The translations under genes and the position numbers were made by a program. Positions 32,678 to 41,922 of a stretch of 64,000 bases of DNA are shown here, in pieces. The stretch comes from Bradyrhizobium sp. CB1717. GTDB lineage: Bacteria > Pseudomonadota > Alphaproteobacteria > Rhizobiales > Xanthobacteraceae. The notes under the pieces are model-generated. The model searched no databases, was not told where the DNA came from, and saw nothing but the letters and a program-made list of their open reading frames with translations. The first letter of the stretch is position 1; the number at the start of each line of letters is the position of its first letter. The stretch lies in contig NZ_CP121666.1 in NCBI RefSeq assembly GCF_029714325.1, positions 3,720,001 to 3,784,000 on the forward strand, given 5' to 3'.

Positions 32678-34966
32678 ATGTCCGGTATTGTTCTCTCCTC
32701 CTCGGTTCGTCAGAACCTGCTCTCCCTCCAGTCCACCGCTGACCTTCTCGCCACCACGCAGAACCGTCTGTCGACCGGCAAGAGTGTCAATTCGGCCCTG
32801 GACAATCCCACCAACTTCTTCACTGCCCAGTCGCTCGACAACCGCGCCAGCGACATCAACAACCTGCTCGATGGCATCGCCAACGGTGTGCAGGTGCTGC
32901 AGGCTGCCAACACCGGCATCACCTCGCTGCAGAAGTTGATCGACAGCGCCAAGTCGATCGCCAACCAGGCGCTGCAGACCACCGTCGGTTACTCCACCAA
33001 GTCCAACGTCTCCACCACGATCTCGGGTGCGACGGCGGCCGACCTGCGTGGCACGACCTCCTTCGCCAGCGCGACCGCGAGCAGCAACGTCGTGTATAGC
33101 GGCGCGGCTGGCGGCACCACGGCGGCGACCGGCACCACCACGCTCGGCGCGACCATCGGCTCCTTTGCCAGCACTGGCGCAACAGCCGGTGACGGTACCA
33201 CGGCGCTGTCCGGCGCCATCACCCTGATCGCCACCAACGGCACGACAGCGACCGGCCTGCTCGGCAATGCCCAGCCTGCCGACGGCGACACGCTGACCGT
33301 GAACGGCAAGACCATCACGTTCCGCAGCGGCGCGGCTCCGGCCTCGACCGCCGTTCCGACCGGTTCGGGCGTCAGCGGCAACCTCGTCACCGACGGCAAC
33401 GGCAACACCACCGTCTATCTCGGCACCGCCGGTACTCCGGCTGCGACCGTCAACGATCTGTTGTCCGCGATCGACCTCGCCAGCGGCGTCAAGACGGTGT
33501 CCATCAGCTCCGGCGCTGCGACGATCTCCGTGAGTGCCAGCCAGCCCGGTGCTGCGGTCTCGACCGCTGCTGCCGGCGCCGTCACGCTGAAGAGCTCGAC
33601 GGGTGCGGATCTGAGCGTCACCGGCAAGGCCGACCTGCTCAAGGCCCTCGGCCTGACGACGGCTGTGGGCGGCGGCAACGCCACCGTGAACGTCAACCGG
33701 ACCACGAGCTCGGCCTCGCTGGGTGCGACCATCGCGGACGGTTCGACGCTGAACGTCGACGGTCACGTCATCACCTTCAAGAACGCGCCGATCCCGGGCT
33801 CGACCGGTGCGCCGAGCGTTCCGAGTGGTTATGGTGCGAGCGGCAATGTCCTCACCGACGGCAACGGCAACTCGACGGTCTATCTGCAGGCCGGCACGCT
33901 CAATGACGTGCTGAAGGCGATCGACCTTGCCACCGGTGTGCAGACCGCGACGATCAACGCCAACGGCACCGCGACGCTTGCGACGGCCACTGGCCAGACC
34001 AACTCGTCGATCAACGCCTCCGGCCAGCTCAAGATCTCGACCGGCGTCAATGCCGATCTGTCGGTCACCGGCACCGGCAACGCGTTGAACGTGCTCGGCC
34101 TCGCCGGCAACACCGGGACCTCGACCGCGTTCACCGCGGCTCGTACCTCCGGTGTCGGCGGCATCACCGGCAAGACCTTGACCTTCTCCTCCTTCAGCGG
34201 CGGCACGGCGGTCAACGTCACCTTCGGCGATGGCACCAACGGTACGGTCAAGACGCTCGATCAGCTGAACACGAAGCTTCAGGCCAACAACCTGACGGCG
34301 ACGATCGACGCCAACGGCCTGCTGACGATCTCCACCACCAACGACTACGCGTCCTCGACCATCGGCTCGACCGCCGCAGGTGGTTCGATCGGCGGTACGC
34401 TGACCACGTCGCTCACGTTCTCGACGGCTTCCAGCCCCGTCCAGGATGCGGTTGCCCAGACCTCGCGTGCGAACCTGGTCAATCAGTACAACAACATCCT
34501 GAACCAGATCGACTCGACGGCGCAGGACTCCTCGTTCAACGGTGTCAACCTCCTGAACGGCGACCAGCTCAAGCTGGTGTTCGACGAAACCGGCAAGTCG
34601 AACCTCAGCATCACCGGCGTGACCTACAACTCGAAGGGTCTGGGCCTTGCTGCGCTGACCGGCGGTGTCGACTTCATCGACAACGCCGCCACCAACAAGG
34701 TGCTGACCAACCTGAACACCGCGTCGAGCACGCTGCGTTCGGAAGCTTCGAGCCTCGGTTCGAACCTGACGATCGTGCAGGTTCGTCAGGACTTCAACAA
34801 GAACCTGATCAACGTGCTGCAGACCGGCTCGTCCAACCTGACGCTGGCCGACACCAACGTCGAGGCGGCCAACAGCCAGGCGCTGTCGACCCGCCAGTCG
34901 ATCGCGGTCTCCGCGCTGTCGCTGGCCAACCAGTCGCAGCAGAGCGTGCTGCAGCTGCTCCGCTAA
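32678..34966 (+). CDS. fliC: Flagellin 2 (762 residues)
   Basis: Same architecture as flagellin 1, with only scattered substitutions at the ends (MSGIVLSSSVRQNLLSLQST; NLTLADTNVEAANSQALSTR). A tract of roughly 400 bases matching flagellin 1 positions ~30761-31177 reads identical, as does the sequence after the stop, including the terminator. Recent gene conversion or duplication is likely. AGAAGGGTAACA precedes the ATG. Its large complementary-strand frame is an artefact of base composition. Confidence 0.95.
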   Translation: MSGIVLSSSVRQNLLSLQSTADLLATTQNRLSTGKSVNSALDNPTNFFTAQSLDNRASDINNLLDGIANGVQVLQAANTGITSLQKLIDSAKSIANQALQTTVGYSTKSNVSTTISGATAADLRGTTSFASATASSNVVYSGAAGGTTAATGTTTLGATIGSFASTGATAGDGTTALSGAITLIATNGTTATGLLGNAQPADGDTLTVNGKTITFRSGAAPASTAVPTGSGVSGNLVTDGNGNTTVYLGTAGTPAATVNDLLSAIDLASGVKTVSISSGAATISVSASQPGAAVSTAAAGAVTLKSSTGADLSVTGKADLLKALGLTTAVGGGNATVNVNRTTSSASLGATIADGSTLNVDGHVITFKNAPIPGSTGAPSVPSGYGASGNVLTDGNGNSTVYLQAGTLNDVLKAIDLATGVQTATINANGTATLATATGQTNSSINASGQLKISTGVNADLSVTGTGNALNVLGLAGNTGTSTAFTAARTSGVGGITGKTLTFSSFSGGTAVNVTFGDGTNGTVKTLDQLNTKLQANNLTATIDANGLLTISTTNDYASSTIGSTAAGGSIGGTLTTSLTFSTASSPVQDAVAQTSRANLVNQYNNILNQIDSTAQDSSFNGVNLLNGDQLKLVFDETGKSNLSITGVTYNSKGLGLAALTGGVDFIDNAATNKVLTNLNTASSTLRSEASSLGSNLTIVQVRQDFNKNLINVLQTGSSNLTLADTNVEAANSQALSTRQSIAVSALSLANQSQQSVLQLLR

Positions 34967-34995
34967 GTCGCGGCTGACATCGCAAGCAAGATCAG

Positions 34996-35029
34996 GCGGC
35001 GGGGCTTCGGCCCCGCCGCTTTCTTTTTT
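34996..35029 (+). terminator. Terminator of flagellin gene 2
   Basis: GCGGCGGGGC (34996-35005), TTCG loop, GCCCCGCCGC (35010-35019), TTTCTTTTTT. Same hairpin and flank as after flagellin gene 1. Confidence 0.93.
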
Positions 35030-35199
35030 GTCGCCAATCGGAAACGGAGGAGGCGGGGAGGGATCGAAAAAGTAACCAGCGGTTATGGTTAATGGAGAGT
35101 AAGCGCGCAGAATCGCCAACGATTTCAGACTGATTGCGTGGCCAGCCAACACGTCACAATGGTTTATGGTGAACCGGCGCTTATGCGGGCCATGTTCGT

Positions 35200-35215
35200 T
35201 TCACGCTTTGTTAGC
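35200..35215 (+). promoter_or_regulatory. Degenerate CtrA-like box, flagellin gene 3
   Basis: TTCA, seven bases (CGCTTTG), TTAGC followed by CATG, 79 bases before the ATG. ATGGTGAACCGG lies 44 bases upstream of GTTAG, exactly as before flagellin gene 2. Confidence 0.45.
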
Positions 35216-35293
35216 CATGTCAGCGCACCCTGTGGCCGTCACTCGATCCAGAAGCGATCGAACGAAGACGCGTAAGCCAGAAGGGTAAGAGTC

Positions 35294-37582
35294 ATGTCCG
35301 GTATTGTTCTCTCTGCGTCGGTTCGCCAGAACCTGCTCTCTCTCCAGTCCACCGCCGATCTTCTCGCCACCACACAGAACCGTCTGTCGACCGGCAAGAG
35401 CGTCAACTCGGCCCTGGACAATCCCACCAACTTCTTCACGGCCCAGTCGCTGGACAACCGCGCCAGCGACATCAACAACCTGCTCGATGGCATCGCCAAC
35501 GGCGTGCAGGTGCTGCAGGCCGCCAACACCGGCCTGACCTCGCTGCAGAAGCTGATCGACAGCGCCAAGTCGATCGCCAATCAGGCGCTGCAGACCACCG
35601 TCGGCTACTCCACCAAGTCCAACGTCTCCACCACGATCTCGGGTGCGACGGCGGCCGACCTGCGCGGCACGACGTCCTTTGCCAGCGCGACCGCGAGCAG
35701 CAACGTGCTCTATAACGGCACGGCCGGCGGCACTACCGCGGCGAACGGCACCACCACGCTCGGCGCGACCATCGGCTCGTTTGCCAGCACCGGCACAACG
35801 GCCGGCGACGGCACCACGGCGCTGTCCGGCGCCATCACCCTGATCGCCACCAACGGCACTACCGCAACCGGTCTGGCCGGCAACGCCCAGCCCGCCGATG
35901 GCGACACGCTGACCGTGAACGGCAAGACCATCACCTTCCGTTCGGGTGCTGCTCCGGCGTCGACGGCTGTTCCGGCCGGTTCGGGCGTCAGCGGCAACCT
36001 CGTCACCGACGGCAACGGCAACACCACCGTCTATCTCGGCACCGCGGGCACCCCGACGGCGACCGTCAACGATCTGTTGTCCGCGATTGATCTTGCCAGC
36101 GGCGTCAAGACGGTATCCATCACTTCGGGTGCTGCGACGATCTCCGTGAGCGCCAGCCAGCCCGGTGCTGCGGTCTCGACCGCTGCTGCCGGCGCCGTCA
36201 CGCTGAAGAGCTCGACGGGTGCAGATCTGAGCGTCACCGGCAAGGCCGACCTGCTCAAGGCCCTCGGCCTGACCACGTCCACCGGTGCAGGCAATGCCAC
36301 GATCGACGTCAACCGGACCACGAGCGCGGCCTCGCTGGGTGCGACGATCGCGGACGGCGCGACGCTGAACGTCGACGGTCACGTCATCACCTTCAAGAAC
36401 GCGCCGATCCCGGGCTCGACCGGTGCGCCGGTCGTTCCGAGTGGTTACGGTGTCAGCGGCAACGTCCTCACCGACGGCAACGGCAACTCGACGGTCTATC
36501 TGCAGGCCGGCACGGTCAACGACGTGTTGAAGGCGATCGACCTTGCCACCGGCGTGCAGGCCGCGACGATCAATGCCAACGGCACCGCGACGCTTGCGAC
36601 CGCCACCGGCCAGTCGAACTCGACGATCAACTCGTCCGGCGCGCTGAAGCTTTCGACGGGTATCAACGCCGATCTGTCGATCACAGGCACCGGCAATGTG
36701 TTGAACGTGCTCGGCCTCGCCGGCAACACCGGCAATGCGACCGCGTTCACCGCGGCCCGCACCTCCGGCATCGGCGGCATCGCCGGCAAGACCTTGACCT
36801 TCTCCTCCTTCAACGGCGGCACGGCGGTCAACGTCACCTTCGGCGACGGCACCAACGGTACGGTCAAGACGCTCGATCAGCTCAACACCAAGCTTCAGGC
36901 CAACAACCTGGCTGCGACGATCGACGCCAACGGCCTGCTGACCATCACCGCGTCCAACGACTACGCATCCTCGACGCTCGGCTCGATTGCGGCGGGCGGC
37001 GTGATCGGCGGCACGCTCACTTCGGCGCTGACGTTCTCGACGGCTTCCAACCCCGTCCAGGATGGCGTTGCCCAGACGGCGCGTGCCAACCTGGTGTCGC
37101 AGTACAACAACATCCTGAATCAGATCGACACGACCTCGCAGGACTCCTCGTTCAACGGCGTCAACCTCTTGAACGGCGACCAGCTCAAGCTGGTGTTCGA
37201 CGAGACCGGCAAGTCGAGCCTGAACATCACCGGTGTGACCTACAACTCCAAGGGTCTGGGTCTTGCAGCGCTGACCGTCGGCGTCGACTTCATCGACAAC
37301 GCCGCCTCCAACCGCGTGCTGACCAATTTGAACGCCGCCTCGAGCACGCTGCGCTCGGAAGCTTCGAGCCTCGGTTCGAACCTCTCGGTGGTGCAGATCC
37401 GTCAGGACTTCAACAAGAACCTGATCAACGTGCTGCAGACCGGTTCCTCCAACCTGACGCTGGCCGACACCAACGTCGAGGCGGCGAACAGCCAGGCACT
37501 GTCGACCCGTCAGTCGATCGCGGTCTCGGCGCTGTCGCTGGCCAACACCTCGCAGCAGAGCGTGCTCCAGCTGCTCCGCTAA
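35294..37582 (+). CDS. fliC: Flagellin 3 (762 residues)
   Basis: Third tandem copy with the same D0/D1 ends (MSGIVLSASVRQNLLSLQST; NLTLADTNVEAANSQALSTR) and three internal VNG modules. It differs from copies 1 and 2 mainly inside the exposed middle (for example GTAGGTTAANGTTT and NRTTSAASLGA) and has a different downstream region, so it has not shared the most recent exchange. AGAAGGGTAAGAG precedes the ATG. Confidence 0.95.
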   Translation: MSGIVLSASVRQNLLSLQSTADLLATTQNRLSTGKSVNSALDNPTNFFTAQSLDNRASDINNLLDGIANGVQVLQAANTGLTSLQKLIDSAKSIANQALQTTVGYSTKSNVSTTISGATAADLRGTTSFASATASSNVLYNGTAGGTTAANGTTTLGATIGSFASTGTTAGDGTTALSGAITLIATNGTTATGLAGNAQPADGDTLTVNGKTITFRSGAAPASTAVPAGSGVSGNLVTDGNGNTTVYLGTAGTPTATVNDLLSAIDLASGVKTVSITSGAATISVSASQPGAAVSTAAAGAVTLKSSTGADLSVTGKADLLKALGLTTSTGAGNATIDVNRTTSAASLGATIADGATLNVDGHVITFKNAPIPGSTGAPVVPSGYGVSGNVLTDGNGNSTVYLQAGTVNDVLKAIDLATGVQAATINANGTATLATATGQSNSTINSSGALKLSTGINADLSITGTGNVLNVLGLAGNTGNATAFTAARTSGIGGIAGKTLTFSSFNGGTAVNVTFGDGTNGTVKTLDQLNTKLQANNLAATIDANGLLTITASNDYASSTLGSIAAGGVIGGTLTSALTFSTASNPVQDGVAQTARANLVSQYNNILNQIDTTSQDSSFNGVNLLNGDQLKLVFDETGKSSLNITGVTYNSKGLGLAALTVGVDFIDNAASNRVLTNLNAASSTLRSEASSLGSNLSVVQIRQDFNKNLINVLQTGSSNLTLADTNVEAANSQALSTRQSIAVSALSLANTSQQSVLQLLR

Positions 37583-37610
37583 CAAGCGGCTGAAATTACT
37601 CAATAAAATC

Positions 37611-37646
37611 GGGCGGCGGGGCGATTTGCCCCGCCGCCCTTTTTTG
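37611..37646 (+). terminator. Terminator of flagellin gene 3
   Basis: GGGCGGCGGGGC (37611-37622) pairs with GCCCCGCCGCCC (37628-37639) over a GATTT loop, followed by seven T. Strong intrinsic terminator. Confidence 0.93.
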
Positions 37647-37692
37647 CGTCCGGAGGCGGGCAGGGGCGTTCACCGGCCATTAACCCTATCCC

Positions 37693-37708
37693 TTAAACCG
37701 GCGTTAAC
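37693..37708 (+). promoter_or_regulatory. Perfect CtrA-type box, flagellin gene 4
   Basis: TTAA, seven bases, TTAAC then CAT, 94 bases before the ATG of the fourth flagellin. Exact consensus, in contrast to the degenerate boxes of flagellin genes 1-3. Confidence 0.7.
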
Positions 37709-37802
37709 CATACTTTAAAGGACACCTCCTAAAACTGGACAAAAGCCCGCTCTCCAGACCCGCGCGGCCGATTCGTATCCGGTTCAAGAGGAAGACTCGC
37801 CA

Positions 37803-40094
37803 ATGTCCAACATCGTTCTCTCGGCGTCAGTTCGCCAGAACCTGTTGTCGCTGCAGTCGACGGCCGACCTGCTGGCCACGACGCAGCAGCGCCTCGCGAC
37901 CGGCAAGAAGGTCAACACGGCGCTCGACAATCCCACCAACTTCTTCACGGCGCAGGGGCTGGACAACCGGGCGAGCGACATCAGCAACCTGCTCGACGGC
38001 ATCAACAACGGTGTGCAGGTGCTGCAGGCGGCCAACACCGGCATCACCTCGCTGCAGAAGCTGATCGACAGCGCCAAGTCGATCGCCAACCAGGCGCTGC
38101 AGACCACGGTCGGCTACTCCACCAAGTCGAACGTCTCCACCACGATTCCCGGCGCGACGCCCGCCGACCTGCGCGGCACGACCTCCTATGCGAGCGCGAC
38201 CGCCAAGAGCAACGTGCTCTATACCGGCGCCCCCGGAGGCGTCACCCCGGTGACCGGCACCGCCGCGCTCGGCGCCTCGCTGGGCTCGAGCGCAGGCACC
38301 TTTACCGGCACGGCAGTGACCGCCGTCGACGGTACCACTGCGCTGTCCGGAACCGCCACGCTGCTCGGCACCACGGCATCCACCACCTTCGGCACGCCGC
38401 CGGCGGACGGTGACACCATCACCGTGAACGGCAAGACCATCACCTTCCGCACCGGCATTGCTCCGGGTACGCAGCCGACCGGCTGGGGCCTCGATGCCAG
38501 CGGGCACATCGCCACCGACGGCAACGGCAATTCGATCGTCTATGAGGGAACGCCGACTGCGCCCGGCGCGACCATCAACGACGTCCTCAGCGCGATCGAC
38601 CTCGCCAGCGGCGTCAAGACCGCCACCATCAGCGCGAGCGCGGCGACCATCGCCGTCAGCGGCGCGGCCGGTCCTGTCGGCACGCTTCAGGTGGCATCTT
38701 CCATCACGGCGGGCGCGGTTACTCTGAAGAGCTCGACCGGTGCCGATCTGAGCGTGACGGGCAAGGCCGACTTCCTCAACAAGCTTGGCCTGACGTCGGC
38801 GACCGGCGCCGGCAACGCCAACGTGACCGCAAACCGGTCGACGACCGCCGGCTCGCTGGGCAGTCTCGTTCAAGACGGTTCGACGCTGAACATCGACGGC
38901 CACACCATCACCTTCAAGAACGCGCAGACGCCGCAATCGGCGGCAAGCGTGGCCACTGGCTACGGCGTCAGCGGCAACGTCGTCACCGACGGCAACGGCA
39001 ACTCGACGGTCTACATCCAGAGCGCCACGCTCACCGATCTGCTCAACTCGATCGACCTTGCCACCGGCGTCAAGACCGCGAGCATCTTCAATGGCGCAGC
39101 GACGCTGACGACGACCTCGGGCCAGATCCCGTCGTCGGTCAACAGCAGCGGCCAGCTTGCGCTCTCCACTGGCATCAACGCCGACCTCTCGATCACCGGC
39201 ACCGGCAATGCACTCAGCGCGTTCGGCCTCAGCGGCAACACGGGAACGGCGACCGCCTTCACCGCGGCGCGCACCTCGGGCGTCGGCGGCATCAGCGGCA
39301 AGACGCTGACCTTCACCTCCTTCAACGGCGGCACGCCGGTGAACGTCACCTTCGGGGACGGCACCAACGGCACGGTCAAGACGCTCGATCAGCTCAACGC
39401 GCAGCTTCAGGCCAACCACCTGACGGCGACGATCGACGCCAACGGCGTGCTCACGGTGACGACCGTCAACGAATACGCCTCCTCGACGCTCGGCTCGACG
39501 ACTGCGGGCGGCACCGTCGGCGGCACGATCACCGGTGTTCTGGCCTTCACCACGGCACAGCCGCCGGTCCAGGATCCCGTCGCGCAGACCGCACGCTCCA
39601 ACCTGGTCAACCAGTTCAACAACATCCTGGCGCAGATCGACACGACGTCGCAGGACTCGTCCTTCAACGGCGTCAACCTGCTCAACGGCGATACGCTGAA
39701 GCTCGTCTTCAACGAGACCGGCAGCTCGACGCTCAGCATCAACGGCGTGGTATTCAACGCGGCCGGCCTCGGCCTCAGCAACCTCGTCAACGGCGTCGAC
39801 TTCATCGACAACGGCGCCACCAACAAGGTGCTGGCAAGCCTCAATGCCGCCTCGAGCAGGCTGCGCTCCGAAGGCTCCTCGCTCGGTTCGAACCTCTCGA
39901 TCGTGCAGGTGCGTCAGGACTTCTCCAAGAACCTGATCAACGTGCTGCAGACCGGCTCGTCCAACCTGACGCTCGCCGACACCAACGAGGAAGCGGCCAA
40001 CAGCCAGGCGCTGTCGACCCGCCAGTCGATCGCGGTCTCCGCGCTGTCGCTGGCCAACCAGTCGCAGCAGAGCGTGCTGCAGCTGCTCCGCTAG
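37803..40094 (+). CDS. fliC: Flagellin 4, divergent member (763 residues)
   Basis: N-terminus MSNIVLSASVRQNLLSLQST then QRLATGKKVNTALDNPTNFF; C-terminus as in the other copies but ending SSRLRSEGSSLGSNLSIVQV. The middle differs much more (e.g. GAPGGVTPVTGTAALGAS), while the three VNG modules remain. It has its own consensus CtrA-type box, a different leader and AGAGGAAGAC as ribosome site, so its timing may differ from copies 1-3. Confidence 0.95.
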   Translation: MSNIVLSASVRQNLLSLQSTADLLATTQQRLATGKKVNTALDNPTNFFTAQGLDNRASDISNLLDGINNGVQVLQAANTGITSLQKLIDSAKSIANQALQTTVGYSTKSNVSTTIPGATPADLRGTTSYASATAKSNVLYTGAPGGVTPVTGTAALGASLGSSAGTFTGTAVTAVDGTTALSGTATLLGTTASTTFGTPPADGDTITVNGKTITFRTGIAPGTQPTGWGLDASGHIATDGNGNSIVYEGTPTAPGATINDVLSAIDLASGVKTATISASAATIAVSGAAGPVGTLQVASSITAGAVTLKSSTGADLSVTGKADFLNKLGLTSATGAGNANVTANRSTTAGSLGSLVQDGSTLNIDGHTITFKNAQTPQSAASVATGYGVSGNVVTDGNGNSTVYIQSATLTDLLNSIDLATGVKTASIFNGAATLTTTSGQIPSSVNSSGQLALSTGINADLSITGTGNALSAFGLSGNTGTATAFTAARTSGVGGISGKTLTFTSFNGGTPVNVTFGDGTNGTVKTLDQLNAQLQANHLTATIDANGVLTVTTVNEYASSTLGSTTAGGTVGGTITGVLAFTTAQPPVQDPVAQTARSNLVNQFNNILAQIDTTSQDSSFNGVNLLNGDTLKLVFNETGSSTLSINGVVFNAAGLGLSNLVNGVDFIDNGATNKVLASLNAASSRLRSEGSSLGSNLSIVQVRQDFSKNLINVLQTGSSNLTLADTNEEAANSQALSTRQSIAVSALSLANQSQQSVLQLLR

Positions 40095-40127
40095 TTTCGC
40101 AGCGCAAGATCACTGATGAGGATAGCG

Positions 40128-40156
40128 CGGCGGAGCTAACGCTCCGCCGTTCTTTT
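40128..40156 (+). terminator. Terminator of flagellin gene 4
   Basis: CGGCGGAGC at 40128-40136, TAAC loop, GCTCCGCCG at 40141-40149, then TTCTTTT. Intrinsic terminator separating the flagellins from flaF. Confidence 0.88.
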
Positions 40157-40300
40157 GAGGGAGATCGCTAAGACAAGATTAGCTGAGATCGACGCGCATC
40201 ACGCGAAGCGAGTTTACATCGCGCGTGCGTGCATCTAGCGTTTGCGCTGACGAAGAAACTCCGCGACCCGTAATAATCCGGAGTGCTTCCAAGCACACAC

Positions 40301-40316
40301 GTAAGCAAATCTTAAG
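40301..40316 (+). promoter_or_regulatory. Weak CtrA-like box upstream of flaF
   Basis: GTAA, seven bases, TTAAG. Two mismatches to the consensus; 75 bases before the flaF ATG, a distance similar to the other boxes in this cluster. Confidence 0.3.
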
Positions 40317-40390
40317 CGGTGCTGCCTAGGGTTGGGAAAGAAATCCTTAAGCGCGTTCAACGGGCTAGGTAAACTTCCAGGGTGTGATTG

Positions 40391-40759
40391 ATGTCGAATT
40401 CCGCTGCCTCGGCTTATGCGCGTGTCGCAACGACCACCGCATCTCCTCGCGACATCGAGGCGCAGACTCTGCTCAAGGCCGCCAACAAGCTCCAGGATGC
40501 GGTGAACAATGCCGATCCGCTCAGTGAGCAGACGATGCAGGCGCTGATGTTCAATCGCAAGCTCTGGACGATCTTCCTGAGCGAAGCCATGCGCGACAGC
40601 AATCCGCAGCCGATCGACGTCCGGCAGAAGATCGCCAACATCAGCGTGTTCGTTTTGAGCCAGACCGCGGCGCTGCAGATGAGCCCGCAGTTCGATCACT
40701 TCCGTCCGCTGATCGAGATCAACCGGAACATCGCTGCGGGTCTGTCCGGCCGTCCGTGA
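40391..40759 (+). CDS. flaF: Flagellin synthesis activator FlaF
   Basis: 122 residues from ATG 40391 (a TTG directly in front is less likely). FlaF pattern: ASAYARVATTTASPRDIEAQ, LMFNRKLWTIFLSEAMRD and PQPIDVRQKIANISVFVLSQ. In Caulobacter FlaF is needed for flagellin secretion or translation and opposes FlbT. Here flbT and flaF bracket the four flagellin genes, which places both post-transcriptional regulators at the edges of their targets. Confidence 0.92.
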   Translation: MSNSAASAYARVATTTASPRDIEAQTLLKAANKLQDAVNNADPLSEQTMQALMFNRKLWTIFLSEAMRDSNPQPIDVRQKIANISVFVLSQTAALQMSPQFDHFRPLIEINRNIAAGLSGRP

Positions 40760-40891
40760 TGAGGCCTGTCACGGCCGACATCGCGAGCGGCTCGTCGACA
40801 GCATATTGATCCAGCATCGGGATTTCGCGCGCAGCTTCGCCAGGAGCGCGCCGGTGCATCCAACACCGTGACCATGCTCGACACCTGATCG

Positions 40892-41254
40892 TCAGGCGCT
40901 GAGGTCCGTGTTCAGCGGACGCGAGGGCTTGGACTTCAGGTCCTCTGCATGGAAATAGGCGCGCCGGCGCAGCATCGCTTCGTCGGGGAACTGGTTGACC
41001 ACCGCGTCGGTCTTGTCGTTGACCACCTGGAAAACGAAGGATGCGGCTGCCTGGTCGAACACGACCTGTCGCGAGATGTTTTCGTTGTTGTTCGGCAGAT
41101 CATTGCGGACGGGGGCGCTGGTATCGCTCGCGGCGACCGTCTGGCTCACGGGCAAATCGGTTTGCACGGCATCGACCGCCGCCGAATTCGACGTCGTTAT
41201 GATCTGCACGGGGGCCGGTATCCCCACCGGCCTAATGCTGAAATCTGTACTCAT
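40892..41254 (-). CDS. FlaG-like flagellar protein
   Basis: 120 residues. The N-terminal half is low-complexity (SNSAAVDAVQTDLPVSQTVA). The C-terminal half, VVFDQAAASFVFQVVNDKTDAVVNQFPDEA, resembles the FlaG domain (strand-turn-strand with D-x-x-T-x-x-V-x-x-x-P-x-E). FlaG proteins affect filament length in several bacteria. It lies 159 bases downstream of the FlgN-like gene and in the same direction. Assignment rests on pattern only. Confidence 0.55.
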   Translation of the reverse strand: MSTDFSIRPVGIPAPVQIITTSNSAAVDAVQTDLPVSQTVAASDTSAPVRNDLPNNNENISRQVVFDQAAASFVFQVVNDKTDAVVNQFPDEAMLRRRAYFHAEDLKSKPSRPLNTDLSA

Positions 41255-41413
41255 GGCAGCCTCCTGGTTGCCTTACGTGAGTCAAATCCCAACCCCTCTC
41301 AATACGCAACCATGGAACACCAGGACTGAAGACCCGGTAACGAAACGTGCCTAATCACGCGACGACAACGCCACGCGGTTTTTCGTAAAATTGTAGCCGG
41401 TTTTTTCGTCCGC

Positions 41414-41911
41414 TCAGAGCGAGCGGCTGACCGCGAGTGGAGTGATGTGGCGCGGGCCGGGAGCAGCGCGACGCCCGGCGGCAGTATAGGTATTCGGTAC
41501 GTTGCGCTTCTGGATCTCGGCGTTGACGCCGCGCACGACGCTCTCGGAGACCGCATGCGCGGTCGCCAGCACGGTGAGGTTGACCTGAAGCATCGCGCGG
41601 AACGCATCGTGGTGCCGATGCAGCGTCGAGAGCAGCTCGGGCGCGGATTTCGCAAGCTGGGCTTGGTTCGCCTTGAGCTGGCTGACGGCGCCGACATAGT
41701 TGCGCGACAGCTCCTGCTTTCTGCCCTCCAGGGTCATGGCCTCGCGGACCTGTCCGGCCCGCACCAGCTCGGTCTCGCGCTCGATCAGGCTGAGCAGGGC
41801 GCTCATTGCGTCCATCAGGTCTTCTGCGAGCTTGCGCGCCTCGGCGCTGGCGGGCGCGTTGTTCGGGCGCTGCGCTTGCATCGGCTGACGTGAGGCGTTG
41901 AACTGGTTCAT
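41414..41911 (-). CDS. FlgN-like flagellar export chaperone
   Basis: 165 residues, mainly helical with long heptad-like stretches: LAEDLMDAMSALLSLIERET ELVRAG, REAMTLEGRKQELSRNYVGA. FlgN chaperones have this shape and keep FlgK/FlgL ready for export. The basic C-terminal tail (GRRAAPGPRHITPLAVSRSL) is typical of the alphaproteobacterial form. It begins 11 bases after flgJ in the flgI-flgJ-flgN order. Confidence 0.65.
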   Translation of the reverse strand: MNQFNASRQPMQAQRPNNAPASAEARKLAEDLMDAMSALLSLIERETELVRAGQVREAMTLEGRKQELSRNYVGAVSQLKANQAQLAKSAPELLSTLHRHHDAFRAMLQVNLTVLATAHAVSESVVRGVNAEIQKRNVPNTYTAAGRRAAPGPRHITPLAVSRSL

Positions 41912-41922
41912 CTCGTTGGACC

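Noticed and set aside
30381..36149. Repeated tracts within and between flagellin genes considered as CRISPR or satellite DNA
   Set aside because: Repeats are coding, codon-phased and belong to duplicated protein modules; no regular short spacers.
32675..37603. Two frames of over 800 codons opposite flagellins 2 and 3
   Set aside because: Complement of flagellin repeats; Arg/Gly/Val-rich with no recognisable fold, and the sense genes are certain.
40760..40891. Possible small gene between flaF and the FlaG-like gene
   Set aside because: Short frame without ribosome site or recognisable sequence; better read as the convergent spacer.
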